The notes: generated from the letters alone by a model not told the origin. A DNA stretch of 64,000 nucleotides from Paramagnetospirillum marisnigri (GCF_001650715.1 NZ_LWQT01000037.1:1-64000), one strand, 5' to 3'. Counted from the first letter of the stretch, positions 34,364 through 44,845 are shown. Program-made: numbers and translations.

Positions 34364-35728
34364 ATGCCCAGCCCCCGCCCCCAGGTTGCCCCCAAGGTCG
34401 GAATCGTCAGCCTCGGCTGCGCCAAGGCGCTGGTGGATTCCGAACGCATCCTGACCCGCCTGCGGGCCGAGGGCTATGACATCTCGGGCTCCTATGACGG
34501 CGCCGACGTGGTGATCGTCAATACCTGCGGCTTCCTGGATTCCGCCCGCGCCGAGTCGCTGGAGGCCATCGGCGAGGCCATCGCCGAGAACGGCAAGGTC
34601 ATCGTCACCGGCTGCATGGGCGGCGACGAGAAGACCATCCGCGCCATGCACCCCTCGGTGCTGGCGGTCAGCGGCCCCCACCAATACCAGGCGGTGGTCG
34701 AGGCGGTGCACGCCGCCGTGCCGCCGCTCCACGACCCCATGCAGTCGCTGGTGCCGCCGGAAGGCCTGCACCTGACGCCCTCGCACTATGCCTATCTGAA
34801 GATTTCCGAGGGCTGCCACAACAGCTGCTCGTTCTGCATCATTCCCGATATCCGGGGGCCGCTGGCCTCGCGCCCGGTCACCGACATCCTGGGCGAGGCG
34901 GAACGCCTGGCCGAGGCGGGCGTGCGCGAACTGCTGGTGATCAGCCAGGACACCAGCGCCTATGGCCTCGACCTGCGCCACGCCGAAAGCCAGTGGCGCG
35001 GCCGCCCGGTGCGCGCCCATCTCACCGACCTGGCCTCGGCCCTGGGCGATCTGGGCATCTGGGTGCGGCTGCACTACGTCTACCCCTATCCCCATGTGGA
35101 CGAGGTCATCCCGCTGATGGCCGAGGGCAGGATTCTCCCCTATCTCGACATCCCTTTCCAGCATGCCGCCCCCAATGTGCTGAAGGCCATGCGCCGCCCC
35201 GCCAACCAGGAAAAGGTGCTGGGCCGCATCCGCTCGTGGCGGGAGACCTGTCCCGATCTCGCCATCCGCTCCACCTTCATCGTCGGCTTCCCCGGCGAGA
35301 CCGAGGATGATTTCGAGGCGCTGCTGGACTGGCTGGACGAGGCCCAACTCGACCGGGTCGGCTGCTTCAAGTACGAGAACGTCAAGGGAGCGGGAGCCAA
35401 CGCCTTCGCCGACCACGTGGACGAGGACGTCAAGGAGGAACGCCACCAGCGATTCATGGAGGCCGCCCGCCAGATCGCCGACGCCAAGGCGCAGGCGCGG
35501 GTGGGCACCGTGGTCGAGGTGATCATCGACGAGGTGGACGACGAAGGCGCCATCGGCCGCAGCAAGGCCGACAGTCCCGAAGTGGATGGCGAGGTCTATA
35601 TGAATGGCGAGACCGATCTCGCCCCTGGGGATCTGGTCAGGGTCGCGGTGGAAGCCGCCGAGGATTATGACCTGTGGGGAGAGGTGGTCGAGCGCATCAC
35701 GCCGCCCCGCCCCCGCTTCACCCGCTGA
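34364..35728 (+). CDS. rimO: Ribosomal protein S12 methylthiotransferase RimO
   Basis: This radical-SAM enzyme adds a methylthio group to an Asp of S12. The 454-residue protein has the UPF0004 cysteines in [23 protein letters not shown] and [10 protein letters not shown], the radical-SAM triad GCHNSCSFC and a C-terminal TRAM domain ([20 protein letters not shown]). It needs two [4Fe-4S] clusters. AGGA lies before ATG 34364. Confidence 0.96.
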   Translation: MPSPRPQVAPKVGIVSLGCAKALVDSERILTRLRAEGYDISGSYDGADVVIVNTCGFLDSARAESLEAIGEAIAENGKVIVTGCMGGDEKTIRAMHPSVLAVSGPHQYQAVVEAVHAAVPPLHDPMQSLVPPEGLHLTPSHYAYLKISEGCHNSCSFCIIPDIRGPLASRPVTDILGEAERLAEAGVRELLVISQDTSAYGLDLRHAESQWRGRPVRAHLTDLASALGDLGIWVRLHYVYPYPHVDEVIPLMAEGRILPYLDIPFQHAAPNVLKAMRRPANQEKVLGRIRSWRETCPDLAIRSTFIVGFPGETEDDFEALLDWLDEAQLDRVGCFKYENVKGAGANAFADHVDEDVKEERHQRFMEAARQIADAKAQARVGTVVEVIIDEVDDEGAIGRSKADSPEVDGEVYMNGETDLAPGDLVRVAVEAAEDYDLWGEVVERITPPRPRFTR

Positions 35729-35744
35729 TCCGGACGGCGCGCGC

Positions 35745-36131
35745 TCAGGCGGCCTGGCGCCGCAGCCGCTTGATGAAGACCCAGAAGGTGCCCAGGATGG
35801 GGCTGACCTTCAGATGCACCCGCACCTTGTAGGTCTGGCCGGGAACGGCGCAATCGAACACCACGTTCAGATCGCCGCTCTCGACACCCTTGCGGAATTC
35901 ATCGGCCACCATGGACGATCCCGCCCAGGGGGCGACATCCTTGAAGAAGTGGCGACCGTTCACCGACTGGCGGAGACCGGCGGCCCCCGATGGCTCGGTG
36001 TCGTTGTACCCGACCACCATGCCTTCGCTCGACAGCTCAACCGCCCCGAATGGCAATTCGGCCAGCCCCTGCTCCGTTAAACGGCCGAGTGGATTGTCCG
36101 CATCCTCCATTTCGAAGGTATAGACTGTCAT
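35745..36131 (-). CDS. PYP-like PAS protein lacking the chromophore cysteine
   Basis: The 128-residue protein aligns without gaps through residue 69 of Halorhodospira photoactive yellow protein, as I recall that sequence. LPFGAVELSSEG, GYNDTE (Tyr42 and Glu46 equivalents), HFFKDVAPW and the C-terminal TFWVFIKRL match. Position 69, the Cys that binds p-coumaric acid, is Trp, and positions 50 and 52 are Ala and Gly instead of Thr and Arg. It therefore should not form the classic photocycle. MTVYTFEMED at 36131 gives the exact PYP numbering; upstream ATGs exist. It is divergent from the chemotaxis operon and may sense or dock there. Confidence 0.88.
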   Translation of the reverse strand: MTVYTFEMEDADNPLGRLTEQGLAELPFGAVELSSEGMVVGYNDTEPSGAAGLRQSVNGRHFFKDVAPWAGSSMVADEFRKGVESGDLNVVFDCAVPGQTYKVRVHLKVSPILGTFWVFIKRLRRQAA

Positions 36132-36257
36132 GTTCCACGGACCGGCCTGGGCTACTTTTCTCGCCATCTGGAATTGATCTATCCTAAGGGCCTTACCTAG
36201 GTTTGGAATTTGCCGTATTATGCCCCCTTGGTCCACACAGAACTTCGCGAGCCCAGC

Positions 36258-36560
36258 ATGGAATTGAAAGAAGGGAGCGGTCGGCTTGAGATCGAGCTTC
36301 CCGTTGCCATCGACCTACCCATGTCGGGCGAGTTGCGCGACATCCTGCTTGATGCCTTGGCCCGGGACAGTTCCGCCGATGTCGTGGTCAAGGCCGGAGC
36401 GGTGGAACGTCTGTCCACCGCCTGCGTCCAGGTGATCCTTGTAGCTGCGGACGGATTCAAGGCCGCGGCACGGCGCCTGGAAGTGGAAAACCCCAGTTCC
36501 GCCTTCAGCGATGCATTCGAAAGGCTTGGCCTGGCGCCCGACCTTCAGAAACTGATTTGA
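36258..36560 (+). CDS. STAS-domain protein opening the chemotaxis operon
   Basis: The 100-residue single STAS domain has the anti-sigma-antagonist pattern (IDLPMSGELRDILLDALAR, VVVKAGAVERLSTACVQVIL) with a candidate phosphorylatable Ser/Thr in LSTAC. It is 18 bp upstream of cheY. STAS proteins in such operons may bind chemotaxis phosphoproteins. The partner is unknown. Confidence 0.82.
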   Translation: MELKEGSGRLEIELPVAIDLPMSGELRDILLDALARDSSADVVVKAGAVERLSTACVQVILVAADGFKAAARRLEVENPSSAFSDAFERLGLAPDLQKLI

Positions 36561-36578
36561 CATAAGGGATCGTAGAGA

Positions 36579-36944
36579 ATGGGAAAGTGCGTTCTGGCCG
36601 TCGACGACTCCAAGACCATGCGTGACATGGTCTCCTTCACCCTGCGCGGAGCCGGATACACGGTGGTCGAGGCCGATAACGGCGTCAGCGCATTGAAGGC
36701 CCTGCAAGGCGCCAAGGTCGATGTCATCATCACCGACGTGAACATGCCGGAGATGGATGGCATCACCCTGGTCCGCAAGATCCGGGCCCAGCCCCAGCAC
36801 GCGGGCACGCCGGTGCTGATCCTGACCACGGAAAGCGACCAGTCCAAGAAGGACGAGGGCCGTTCCGCCGGTGCCACCGGCTGGATCGTCAAGCCGTTCA
36901 GCCCGGACAAGCTGCTGCAGATCGTCGCCAAGGTCTGCCCGTAA
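36579..36944 (+). CDS. cheY: CheY response regulator
   Basis: The 121-residue receiver domain has D9/D10 acid pocket, D53 phospho-acceptor in IITDVNMPEMDG, T83 and K105 in WIVKPFSPDKL. As a stand-alone receiver it would carry the signal to the flagellar motor. It is followed after 27 bp by cheA. Confidence 0.96.
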   Translation: MGKCVLAVDDSKTMRDMVSFTLRGAGYTVVEADNGVSALKALQGAKVDVIITDVNMPEMDGITLVRKIRAQPQHAGTPVLILTTESDQSKKDEGRSAGATGWIVKPFSPDKLLQIVAKVCP

Positions 36945-36971
36945 CCCGTTGGCGAACAAGGGGACCATCGC

Positions 36972-39101
36972 ATGGCCGAAGACCAGTCCTACGACCTGTC
37001 CCGCTTCAAGGCGACCTATTTCGAGGAATGCGCCGAACTGCTTGCCTCGGCCGAGGAGACGCTGTCGCGTCTTCAGGACGGCGAAGGCAGCGTCGAGGAT
37101 CTGAATGCGGTCTTCCGCTGCGTCCACTCCATCAAGGGCGGCGGCGGCGCCTTCGCCTTCGAGGATCTGGTTCATTTCGCCCATGTGTTCGAGACGTCCA
37201 TGGACGCCCTGCGCTCGGGCCGCGTCCAGCTGACCCCCCATGTGGCGGAAATCCTGGTGCGCGGCAATGACGTGCTGGGCGATTTCGTCCGCGCCGCCCA
37301 GGAAGGCGAGACCCTGCCCCCCGATCACGGCGCCGAGGTCAAGACCCAACTGGCCGCCATCCTGACCGGTGATGCCGACACCCCCGCTCCGGCGGCACGA
37401 CCGGCTCCGGTCGCCGCCCCCGCTGCCGTTCCGTCCGGGTTCGCCACCTGGACCATCCGCCTGACCCCGGCGCCGGGACTGCTGCGCACCGGCAACGACC
37501 CCTTGCTGATGATCCGCGAGCTTTCGGGCCTGGGCGAGATGAAGGTGGCGGTGGACCGTTCGCGCCTGCCGTTGCTGGCCGATATGGACGCTCAAACCGC
37601 CTATCTGGCCTGGACCTTCACCCTGGTCACCGACAAGGGCCGCGCCGCCATCGAGGAGGTCTTCGAATTCGTCGCCGGCGATTCCGCCGATGTGGTGATC
37701 GAACAGACCGGCCAGCCGGTGGAAGCCGAGGAAGGCGACGGCTGGGGCCTGTTCGCCCCGATCCCCCCCACGCCCGATGCCCCGCCCGCCGCGGCGGCTC
37801 CGACACATCAGGGCACGGTTGGACACCCCGCCGCTCCGGCCACATCGGCCAAGGGCCAGGAAGCGGGTGCCGGTGGCATCCACACCTCCTCCATCCGCGT
37901 CGACCTGGACCGGGTCGACCGGCTGGTCAACATGGTCGGCGAACTGGTGATCACCCAGGCCATGCTGGGGCAGCAGGCCAGCGGCTTCTCCATCGAATCC
38001 CATCCCGAACTGGTCCAGGGGCTGCAGGAACTGTCCCACCACACCCGTGAATTACAGGAAAGCGTGATGGCCATCCGGGCCCAGCCGGTCAAGGCGCTGT
38101 TCTCCCGCGCCCCCAGGCTGGTCCGCGACCTGTCCACCAAGCTGGGCAAGCAGGCCCGCCTAGTCATGAGCGGTGAAGGCACTGAGGTGGACAAGACCGT
38201 CATCGAGCAGTTGTCCGACCCGCTCACCCATTTGATCCGCAATTCCCTGGACCACGGCATCGAGACTCCGGAAGAGCGCATCGCCCAGGGCAAGCCCGCC
38301 GAGGGCACCATCCATCTGGCCGCCGAGCATCGTTCGGGCCGGGTGGTCATCCAGGTTTCCGACGACGGCAAGGGCATCGACCGCAAGCGGGTCCTGGAAA
38401 AGGCCATCGAGAAAGGGCTGGTGGACCGGGGCGCCCAGATGACCGATGAGCAGATCGACCAGTTGATCTTCGCGCCGGGCTTCTCCACCGCCGCCGTGGT
38501 CTCCGACGTGTCCGGGCGCGGCGTCGGCATGGATGTGGTGCGCAAGAACATCCAGGACGTGGGCGGCCGCGTGGTGGTGCAATCCACGCCCGGACAGGGA
38601 TCACGCTTCATCCTGTCGCTGCCCCTGACCCTGGCGGTGATGGACGGCATGCTGGTGGCGGTCGGCAACGAGCGTTACGTGCTGCCGCTGACCAATATCG
38701 TCGAATCGCTCCGCCCCACCGCCCAGCAGGCCCGTACCCTGGTCAATGTGGGCGATGTCCTGACCTTGCGCGGCGACTATATCCGCCTGATCCGCCTCTA
38801 CGAGCTGTTTGGCATCAAGAATGCCATCACCGACACCACCCGGGGCCTAGTGGTGGTGGTGGAAACCGAAGGCGGCGACCGCATCGGCCTGTTGGTGGAC
38901 GAATTGCTGGGCCAGCAGCAGGTGGTGATCAAGAGCCTGGATTCCAACTATCGCCCGGTGGAAGGCATCTCGGCCGCCACCATCCTGGGCGATGGCCGCG
39001 TCGCCCTGATCCTGGACGTGGGCGCACTGCGCATCATGGGGGAAAGACTGATGAGCGGCGCCCAGTTGGTGGCCGCCGCCAGCCCCCAGGCGGCAGAGTA
39101 G
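36972..39101 (+). CDS. cheA: Chemotaxis histidine kinase CheA
   Basis: The 709-residue kinase has the HPt domain with H52 in CVHSIKGGGGAF, a P2-like domain at ~155-240 and a Pro/Ala linker. The dimer helix (RVDRLVNMVGELVITQAML) and kinase boxes HLIRNSLDHGIETPEER, QVSDDGKGIDRKRV and SGRGVGMDVVRKN follow, then a C-terminal CheW-like domain. It takes receptor signals to CheY and CheB. Confidence 0.97.
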   Translation: MAEDQSYDLSRFKATYFEECAELLASAEETLSRLQDGEGSVEDLNAVFRCVHSIKGGGGAFAFEDLVHFAHVFETSMDALRSGRVQLTPHVAEILVRGNDVLGDFVRAAQEGETLPPDHGAEVKTQLAAILTGDADTPAPAARPAPVAAPAAVPSGFATWTIRLTPAPGLLRTGNDPLLMIRELSGLGEMKVAVDRSRLPLLADMDAQTAYLAWTFTLVTDKGRAAIEEVFEFVAGDSADVVIEQTGQPVEAEEGDGWGLFAPIPPTPDAPPAAAAPTHQGTVGHPAAPATSAKGQEAGAGGIHTSSIRVDLDRVDRLVNMVGELVITQAMLGQQASGFSIESHPELVQGLQELSHHTRELQESVMAIRAQPVKALFSRAPRLVRDLSTKLGKQARLVMSGEGTEVDKTVIEQLSDPLTHLIRNSLDHGIETPEERIAQGKPAEGTIHLAAEHRSGRVVIQVSDDGKGIDRKRVLEKAIEKGLVDRGAQMTDEQIDQLIFAPGFSTAAVVSDVSGRGVGMDVVRKNIQDVGGRVVVQSTPGQGSRFILSLPLTLAVMDGMLVAVGNERYVLPLTNIVESLRPTAQQARTLVNVGDVLTLRGDYIRLIRLYELFGIKNAITDTTRGLVVVVETEGGDRIGLLVDELLGQQQVVIKSLDSNYRPVEGISAATILGDGRVALILDVGALRIMGERLMSGAQLVAAASPQAAE

Positions 39102-39120
39102 GGTCAACAAGGAGAGCAGC

Positions 39121-39591
39121 GTGTCCGACAACACCATCCGTCAGTTCATCTCCTTCACCATCGGCGACGAGGAATACGGCGTCGACATCATGGCCATCCG
39201 CGAGATCAAGGGCTGGACCGCCAGCACGGCGCTGCCCAACGCCCCCGCCTATATGCGGGGCGTGATCAATCTGCGCGGCGCCATCGTGCCCATCCTGGAT
39301 TTGCGCGCCCGCTTCGGCCGTGGCGTCACCGACGCTTCCGCCCGCCATGTCATCATGGTGGTGGCGGTGGGCAATCGGGTGGCCGGCCTGCTGGTGGACG
39401 CGGTGGCGGACATCCTGGCGGTGCCCGGCGACGACATTCAGCCGGTGCCGCAGCTTGAACATGCCGCCGCCGGTTTCCTGACCGGACTGGTCACCGTCGA
39501 GGGGCGGATGGTCGCCCTGCTCGACCTCGACCACGTCTTTGCCTTCGACGAAATGGATCTTTCCGAGATCAATACCGACGCCGCCGCCTGA
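39121..39591 (+). CDS. cheW: CheW coupling protein
   Basis: The 156-residue SH3-like coupling protein links CheA to receptors. ISFTIGDEEYGVDIMAIREI and the receptor-binding INLRGAIVPILDLRARFG are standard. The start is GTG after AAGGAG. It is 19 bp from cheA. Confidence 0.96.
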   Translation: MSDNTIRQFISFTIGDEEYGVDIMAIREIKGWTASTALPNAPAYMRGVINLRGAIVPILDLRARFGRGVTDASARHVIMVVAVGNRVAGLLVDAVADILAVPGDDIQPVPQLEHAAAGFLTGLVTVEGRMVALLDLDHVFAFDEMDLSEINTDAAA

Positions 39592-39652
39592 TAGCGCCCG
39601 AACGGGACTGAACGACACGCGTCCGCCCGCGCTGCGGACCAAGGGGGTTTGA

Positions 39653-42109
39653 ATGATTCATTGGATGGCCAATTACAAGGTGGGAAGTCGCATATTCGCC
39701 GGCTTCATCATGATCCTGGTCCTGCTGGTGGCGGTGGCCTTCACCGGCTGGCGCGCCCTCGATAATGCCCACGAAAATGGCAACAATATTGAGCGCCGCA
39801 ACAGCCAATTGGAAAGCGTCCTGCGGATCCAGGCCAATGTCGCCGATATTCGCCGCACGGTTCGCATCTACGGCTTTACCGGCGATGAGAAGGCCTTTAC
39901 CCAGACCATGACCACCGGCGGCAAGATCGTCACCGATCTGAAGGCGCTGCAGCAGACCTTCCATTCGGAAGCCCGCCGCGACGCCACCGGCAAATTGGCC
40001 CAGTTGACCGAGAGTTATTTGGGCGAATTCGACAAGTTGCGGGCCTTGCGCAAGAGCCGCGACGAAACCGAGGCCGGGCTGCGCGCCACCGGCGCCAGCG
40101 TGCTGGACAAGCTGGAGAAGGCCCAGGACATCTTCACCGCGGCCAACGATTTCCAGAGTGCCTTCCAGATCAGCGAGATCCAGGTGGAAGCCGCCACCGC
40201 CCGTCTGGCGGCGCTGTACTATATCTATACCCCAACCCCGCAGGCCACGGACGCAGCCCTCAAACGGCTGGCCACCCTGCGGACCGAAACCGAGGCCGCC
40301 CTGAACAAGGCCAAGCAGCCTCAGGCCCAGGCCATCCTCAAGGACACCCTGGCCGCCGTCATCGCCTATGAATCCGCTTTCCAGACCCTGGCCAAGGCGG
40401 TCGACACCGCAACCGTCCAGGTCAATACCACCCTGCCCGGCATTGCCGCCCAGTTCGCCAGCGCCGCCGATGCCTTGTCCACGGAGTTGAAGGACGTCAA
40501 CACCCGCGCCCAGGTCGAGGATGACGCTGCCGCCACCGCCGCCAGTCGGCTGTTGATCAGCGTCTCCCTCATCGCCCTGGCGCTCGGCGTGGTGGCTGCT
40601 TGGCTGATCGCGCGCGGCATCACCACCCCGGTCAACGACATGACCGGCGCCATGACCCGTCTGGCGGGCGGCGACAACTCGGTCGAGATTCCCGCCCTGG
40701 GCTTCAAGGACGAGATCGGCCTGATGGCCAAGGCCGTCCAGGTGTTCAAGCAGAACGCCATCGACAAGCTGCGCATGGAAGCGGAACAGCGTGCCGCCGA
40801 GGAAGCCCAGCGTCAGGCCGAGGAGGACCAGCGCAAGCGCGAGGCCGCCATCGTCGCCGAGGTGGCCGAGGTGGCCAAGGCCGCCAGCACCGGCGACCTG
40901 GACCGTCGCATCGATCTGGAAGGCAAGTCGGGCTTCCTGCTCAATCTTTGCGAGGGCGTCAACAATCTGGTCAATCTGACCGGCATCGCCCTCAAGGACG
41001 TGGCCGATGTCCTGGGCGCCGTCGCCCAGGGTGATCTGACCCGGCGCATTACCGGCGACTACGCCGGGGTGTTCGGCCAGTTGAAGGGCGATGTCAACCT
41101 GACCGCCGACAAGCTGTTCGAGGTGGTCAGCAATATCAATGAAGCCGCCAACCAGATCACTGGCGCCGCCTCGGAAGTGGCGGCGGGCAGCCAGGATCTG
41201 TCGGAGCGCTCGGAACAGCAGGCCAGCGCCCTGGAAGAGACCGCCGCCTCCATGGAAGAACTGGCCGCCACGGTGCGCCAGAACTCGGCCAACGCCCAGC
41301 AGGCCAACCAGTTGGCGGCCGGAGCCCGCGAGGTCGCCGCTGGCGGCGGCCAGGTGGTCAACGACGCCATCAGCGCCATGGGCCGCATCGAGGGCAGTTC
41401 GCAGAAAATCGAGGACATCGTCGGCATGATCGACGAAATTGCCTTCCAGACCAATCTGCTGGCGCTGAACGCGGCGGTGGAAGCCGCCCGGGCCGGTGAC
41501 GCCGGCAAGGGCTTCGCCGTGGTGGCCCAGGAAGTGCGCAATCTGGCCCAGCGTTCGGCCCAGGCCTCCAAGGAGATCAAGGGCCTGATCGCCGAAAGCT
41601 CCAGCCAGGTCCGTTCCGGCGCCGAACTGGTCAAGGGCGCGGGCAAGACCCTGGAAGACATCCTGGGCAGCGTCAAGCGGGTGGCCGACATCGTCGCCGA
41701 GATCGCCGCCGCCTCGGCGGAGCAGGCCTCGGGCATCGATCAGGTCAACCAGGCCATCACCCAGATGGACGAGATGACCCAACAGAATGCCGCCCTGGTG
41801 GAAGAAAGCACCGCCGCCGCCCATTCGCTGGAAGATCAGGCCCGCCATCTGAGCGAGGTCATGGCCTTCTTCCATACCGGCGACGAGGCCAAGCAGCAGG
41901 CCGCCACCCCATCCCGACCCACCGCCAAGGCCTCACCGGCCAAGGCCAAGGCCTCTCCGGCCAAGGTCGCGGCGGCACGCCCCGCCGCCAAGAAGGCTCC
42001 GGCGCAGAGCCATCTGGCCAAGCTGCACCAGAAGGCCGAGGCTGCGGAAGCCCCCGCCCCAGCCGCGGCCAAGGCCGTCGGCGGTGACGAGGACTGGGCG
42101 GAATTCTAG
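39653..42109 (+). CDS. Methyl-accepting chemotaxis receptor with CheR-tethering pentapeptide
   Basis: The 818-residue receptor has membrane helix 1 (about 13-33), a helical periplasmic domain of about 265 residues, membrane helix 2 (about 302-323) and HAMP units. The signalling hairpin ([19 protein letters not shown]) comes next. A Lys/Ala/Pro linker leads to DWAEF at the extreme C-terminus, a WxxF pentapeptide that tethers CheR/CheB in enterics. The ligand is unknown. A terminator follows. Confidence 0.95.
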   Translation: MIHWMANYKVGSRIFAGFIMILVLLVAVAFTGWRALDNAHENGNNIERRNSQLESVLRIQANVADIRRTVRIYGFTGDEKAFTQTMTTGGKIVTDLKALQQTFHSEARRDATGKLAQLTESYLGEFDKLRALRKSRDETEAGLRATGASVLDKLEKAQDIFTAANDFQSAFQISEIQVEAATARLAALYYIYTPTPQATDAALKRLATLRTETEAALNKAKQPQAQAILKDTLAAVIAYESAFQTLAKAVDTATVQVNTTLPGIAAQFASAADALSTELKDVNTRAQVEDDAAATAASRLLISVSLIALALGVVAAWLIARGITTPVNDMTGAMTRLAGGDNSVEIPALGFKDEIGLMAKAVQVFKQNAIDKLRMEAEQRAAEEAQRQAEEDQRKREAAIVAEVAEVAKAASTGDLDRRIDLEGKSGFLLNLCEGVNNLVNLTGIALKDVADVLGAVAQGDLTRRITGDYAGVFGQLKGDVNLTADKLFEVVSNINEAANQITGAASEVAAGSQDLSERSEQQASALEETAASMEELAATVRQNSANAQQANQLAAGAREVAAGGGQVVNDAISAMGRIEGSSQKIEDIVGMIDEIAFQTNLLALNAAVEAARAGDAGKGFAVVAQEVRNLAQRSAQASKEIKGLIAESSSQVRSGAELVKGAGKTLEDILGSVKRVADIVAEIAAASAEQASGIDQVNQAITQMDEMTQQNAALVEESTAAAHSLEDQARHLSEVMAFFHTGDEAKQQAATPSRPTAKASPAKAKASPAKVAAARPAAKKAPAQSHLAKLHQKAEAAEAPAPAAAKAVGGDEDWAEF

Positions 42110-42118
42110 GTTGCCAAG

Positions 42119-42163
42119 CCCGCATGCCTCTTCTCCGCCCCGGCGGGGGAGGCATGCGGGTTT
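42119..42163 (+). terminator. Terminator after the receptor gene
   Basis: CCCGCATGCCTC (42119-42130) pairs exactly with 42149-42160, then TTT. It suggests partial termination between mcp and cheR, so cheR-cheD-cheB may also use another promoter. Confidence 0.7.
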
Positions 42164-42239
42164 CGCGGTTGCGTGAATTTTCCTATCAGGTAAGACTCTA
42201 TACCGGTAGGAGGCTTCCTCCTTGCCGGATTTGGGGGCT

Positions 42240-43094
42240 ATGAACGCGCGACACGATCACTCACACCAGCGGGAATTCAATCTTGAAGACCGGGAATTCC
42301 GCTTCCTGGTATCCTTCCTGTCCCGGGAAACCGGCATTGTGCTCTCCGAGCATAAGCGCCAGATGGTCTGCGGTCGGCTGGTCAAACGGCTGAGGTCGCT
42401 GGGGATGCGCGACTTCGCCGCCTATTGCGCCCTGCTGGACAGCCCGGCGGCCGGGGCTGAGGTGGAGCATCTGGTCAATGCCATCACCACCAACATCACC
42501 AATTTCTTCCGCGAACCCCACCATTTCGACCATTTGCGGCATCAGGTGCTGGAACCCCGGCTGAGCCAGTCGCCGAAGAAGCCGCGTATCCGCATCTGGT
42601 CGGCCGGATGCTCGTCGGGCCAAGAGCCCTATTCCATCGCCATGGTCATGGCCGAAGTCCTGAAGCCGTCAGAAGCCTGGGATGCCCTGATCCTGGCCAC
42701 CGATATCGATACCAACATGCTGAAGCGGGGCGCCGATGGCATCTATTCCGCCGAGGATGCCGCCCATATTCCCGAGAACTATCGCAAGCGATTCGTGCGT
42801 CGCCTGCACAATGACTCGGACCATGTCCAGATGGCCGATGAACTCAGGCGACTGATCCGGTTCAAGCGGCTGAACCTGCACGAAAAATGGCCCATGAAGG
42901 GCAAGTTCGACGCCATATTTTGTCGCAATGTCGCCATATATTTCGACAAGCCGACACAAAGAGCCTTGTTCAACCGGTACGCGGATATGTTGCATGTCGG
43001 CGGAATGCTATACCTTGGACATGCCGAATCCCTGATCGGCATGAATGATCGCTTCGAGGCTTCGGACAAGACCGTGTACAGGCGCATCCGATGA
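42240..43094 (+). CDS. cheR: Receptor methyltransferase CheR
   Basis: CheR methylates receptor glutamates with SAM. The 284-residue protein has the helical N-domain with LVNAITTNITNFFREPHHF, SAM motif IRIWSAGCSSGQEPYSIAM, LATDIDTNMLKRG and FDAIFCRNVAIYFDK. I prefer ATG 42240 with GGGGG upstream; a TTG at 42222 is in frame. cheD starts inside its end. Confidence 0.95.
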   Translation: MNARHDHSHQREFNLEDREFRFLVSFLSRETGIVLSEHKRQMVCGRLVKRLRSLGMRDFAAYCALLDSPAAGAEVEHLVNAITTNITNFFREPHHFDHLRHQVLEPRLSQSPKKPRIRIWSAGCSSGQEPYSIAMVMAEVLKPSEAWDALILATDIDTNMLKRGADGIYSAEDAAHIPENYRKRFVRRLHNDSDHVQMADELRRLIRFKRLNLHEKWPMKGKFDAIFCRNVAIYFDKPTQRALFNRYADMLHVGGMLYLGHAESLIGMNDRFEASDKTVYRRIR

Positions 43095-43726
43095 GCGTGG
43101 ACCAGGTCTGGGGTTCGCAGGCAGATGAAGCCGAGCGGCGGCGTTGGTTCGATCCCACTTTCAAGATCATGGCCGTCAAGGTTCTGCCGGGCGAGCATTA
43201 CGTCTCCACCGCGGGGCAGGAAATGATCGTCACCGTGCTGGGGTCCTGCGTGTCCGCCTGCATCTGGGAGCCGCGCATGAAGATCGGCGGCATGAATCAT
43301 TTCATGCTGCCCGAATCCAATTCGGACGGCGCGCCGGTCGACAAGTCCATGCGCTATGGCAATCACGCCATGGAAGAACTGATCAACGACCTTTTGCGCC
43401 GGGGCGCACGGCGTGAATCGCTGGAAATCAAGGTGTTCGGCGGCGGCAATGTCATCGCGGGCATGAGCGGCGGCGGCACCGGCCCCATCGGCGACCGCAA
43501 CGCCGAATTCGTGCGGCGCTACCTCTCCGAGGAAGGCTTGCGCATCGCCGCCGAGGATCTGGGTGGACCACATCCGCGACGCATCCATTTCTTTCCGCGC
43601 ATCGGCAAGGTCATCCGTCTGTTCCTGAAGAAGGACGTGGAACGGGCCGTGCTTACCCGCGAACTGTCCTACCGCAGCAAACTCAAGGACGTCCCGGTCG
43701 AAGGCGACGTCGAATTGTTTACCTGA
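43091..43726 (+). CDS. cheD: Receptor glutamine deamidase CheD
   Basis: CheD deamidates receptor glutamines. The 211-residue protein has the catalytic Cys in VTVLGSCVSACIWEP, His in IGGMNHFMLPES, and a Thr-type segment near GNVIAGMSGGGTGPIG. It is 32 residues longer at the C-terminus than short forms. ATGA overlap with cheR and an 8-bp gap to cheB. Confidence 0.95.
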   Translation: MSVDQVWGSQADEAERRRWFDPTFKIMAVKVLPGEHYVSTAGQEMIVTVLGSCVSACIWEPRMKIGGMNHFMLPESNSDGAPVDKSMRYGNHAMEELINDLLRRGARRESLEIKVFGGGNVIAGMSGGGTGPIGDRNAEFVRRYLSEEGLRIAAEDLGGPHPRRIHFFPRIGKVIRLFLKKDVERAVLTRELSYRSKLKDVPVEGDVELFT

Positions 43727-43734
43727 GGCGCGCC

Positions 43735-44790
43735 ATGGCGAGAATCCGTGTCCTGGTCGTCGACGACTCCGCCCTGATGCGGCAAATCCTGTCGTCCATC
43801 CTATCCTCCGACCCCGGCATCGAGGTGGTGGGCACCGCCCCCGATCCCCTGGTGGCCCGCGAGAAGATCAAGGCGCTGAATCCCGACGTCATGACCCTGG
43901 ACGTGGAAATGCCGGGCATGGATGGCATCGCCTTCCTGGAAAAGGTCATGACACTGCGGCCCATGCCGGTGGTGATGGTGTCGTCCCTGACCGAACGCGG
44001 CGCCGAGGTCACCATGCGCGCCATGGAACTGGGCGCCGTCGACGTGTTCTGCAAGCCCGGCGACGCGGCCGCCGGGGGCTTCGCCGCCCACGCCCAGGAA
44101 CTGATCGACAAGGTCAAGGCCGCCTCGGTGTCGCGGGTCAAGGCCCTGGTGGGCAAGGGGGGAATCAAGCCGCAGGCCAAGCTGGCGGTGACCCAGATCT
44201 ACAAGTCCTCGGACCGGCTGGTCGCGATCGGATCGAGCACCGGCGGCGTCGAGGCCCTGCGCGACATCATCCTGGCCCTGCCCCCGGATGCCCCGCCCAT
44301 CGTCATCACCCAGCATATCCCGCCGCGCTTTTCCGCCAGCTTCGCCGAGCGCCTCGACGGCCTTGCCGCCGTCCGGGTCAAGGAAGCAGCCGACAATGAA
44401 CGGATTTTGGCGGGTCACGTCTATATCGCGCCGGGCGACCGCCACCTGACGGTGAAGCGCTCGGGCGCCCAGTTGATGACCCACACCTTCGACGGCCCCC
44501 TGACCTCTGGCCACAAGCCCAGCGTCGACGTGCTGTTCCATTCGGTGGCCGAGGTCTGCGGCTCGGCCTCCGTGGGCGTCATCCTGACCGGCATGGGCCG
44601 CGACGGTGCCGAGGGGCTGCTGGCCATGCACAAGGCCGGAGCCGACACATTGGGCGAGGACGAATCGTCCTGCGTGGTCTACGGCATGCCAAAGGCCGCC
44701 TTCGAACTGGGCGCGGTGGACCGCGAACTGCCGCTGTCGCGTATCGCCGATGAAATTCTAAAACTCTGTCGCAGTGATGGCAGGCATTGA
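43735..44790 (+). CDS. cheB: Receptor methylesterase CheB
   Basis: The 351-residue two-domain protein has a receiver with D56 in DVMTLDVEMPGMDG and an esterase with Ser in AIGSSTGGVEAL, His in ITQHIPPRFSASFA and Asp in LTGMGRDGAEGLL. It removes methyl groups under CheA control for adaptation. Confidence 0.97.
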   Translation: MARIRVLVVDDSALMRQILSSILSSDPGIEVVGTAPDPLVAREKIKALNPDVMTLDVEMPGMDGIAFLEKVMTLRPMPVVMVSSLTERGAEVTMRAMELGAVDVFCKPGDAAAGGFAAHAQELIDKVKAASVSRVKALVGKGGIKPQAKLAVTQIYKSSDRLVAIGSSTGGVEALRDIILALPPDAPPIVITQHIPPRFSASFAERLDGLAAVRVKEAADNERILAGHVYIAPGDRHLTVKRSGAQLMTHTFDGPLTSGHKPSVDVLFHSVAEVCGSASVGVILTGMGRDGAEGLLAMHKAGADTLGEDESSCVVYGMPKAAFELGAVDRELPLSRIADEILKLCRSDGRH

Positions 44791-44845
44791 TGCAGACGCG
44801 CTTATACGCGACACTGAGCCATGGGGTGTGACGGGGTATGGTTTC

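Noticed and set aside
34352-35446. 364-codon antisense frame over rimO
   Set aside because: It is a shadow of rimO; no start signal and no protein features.
35745-36236. Longer N-terminus for the PYP-like protein
   Set aside because: ATG 36131 places Phe28, Tyr42, Glu46 and residue 69 in exact PYP register; upstream starts add an unrelated stretch.
39569-41875. 768-codon antisense frame over the receptor gene
   Set aside because: It mirrors the mcp codon pattern; the sense frame has clear receptor domains.
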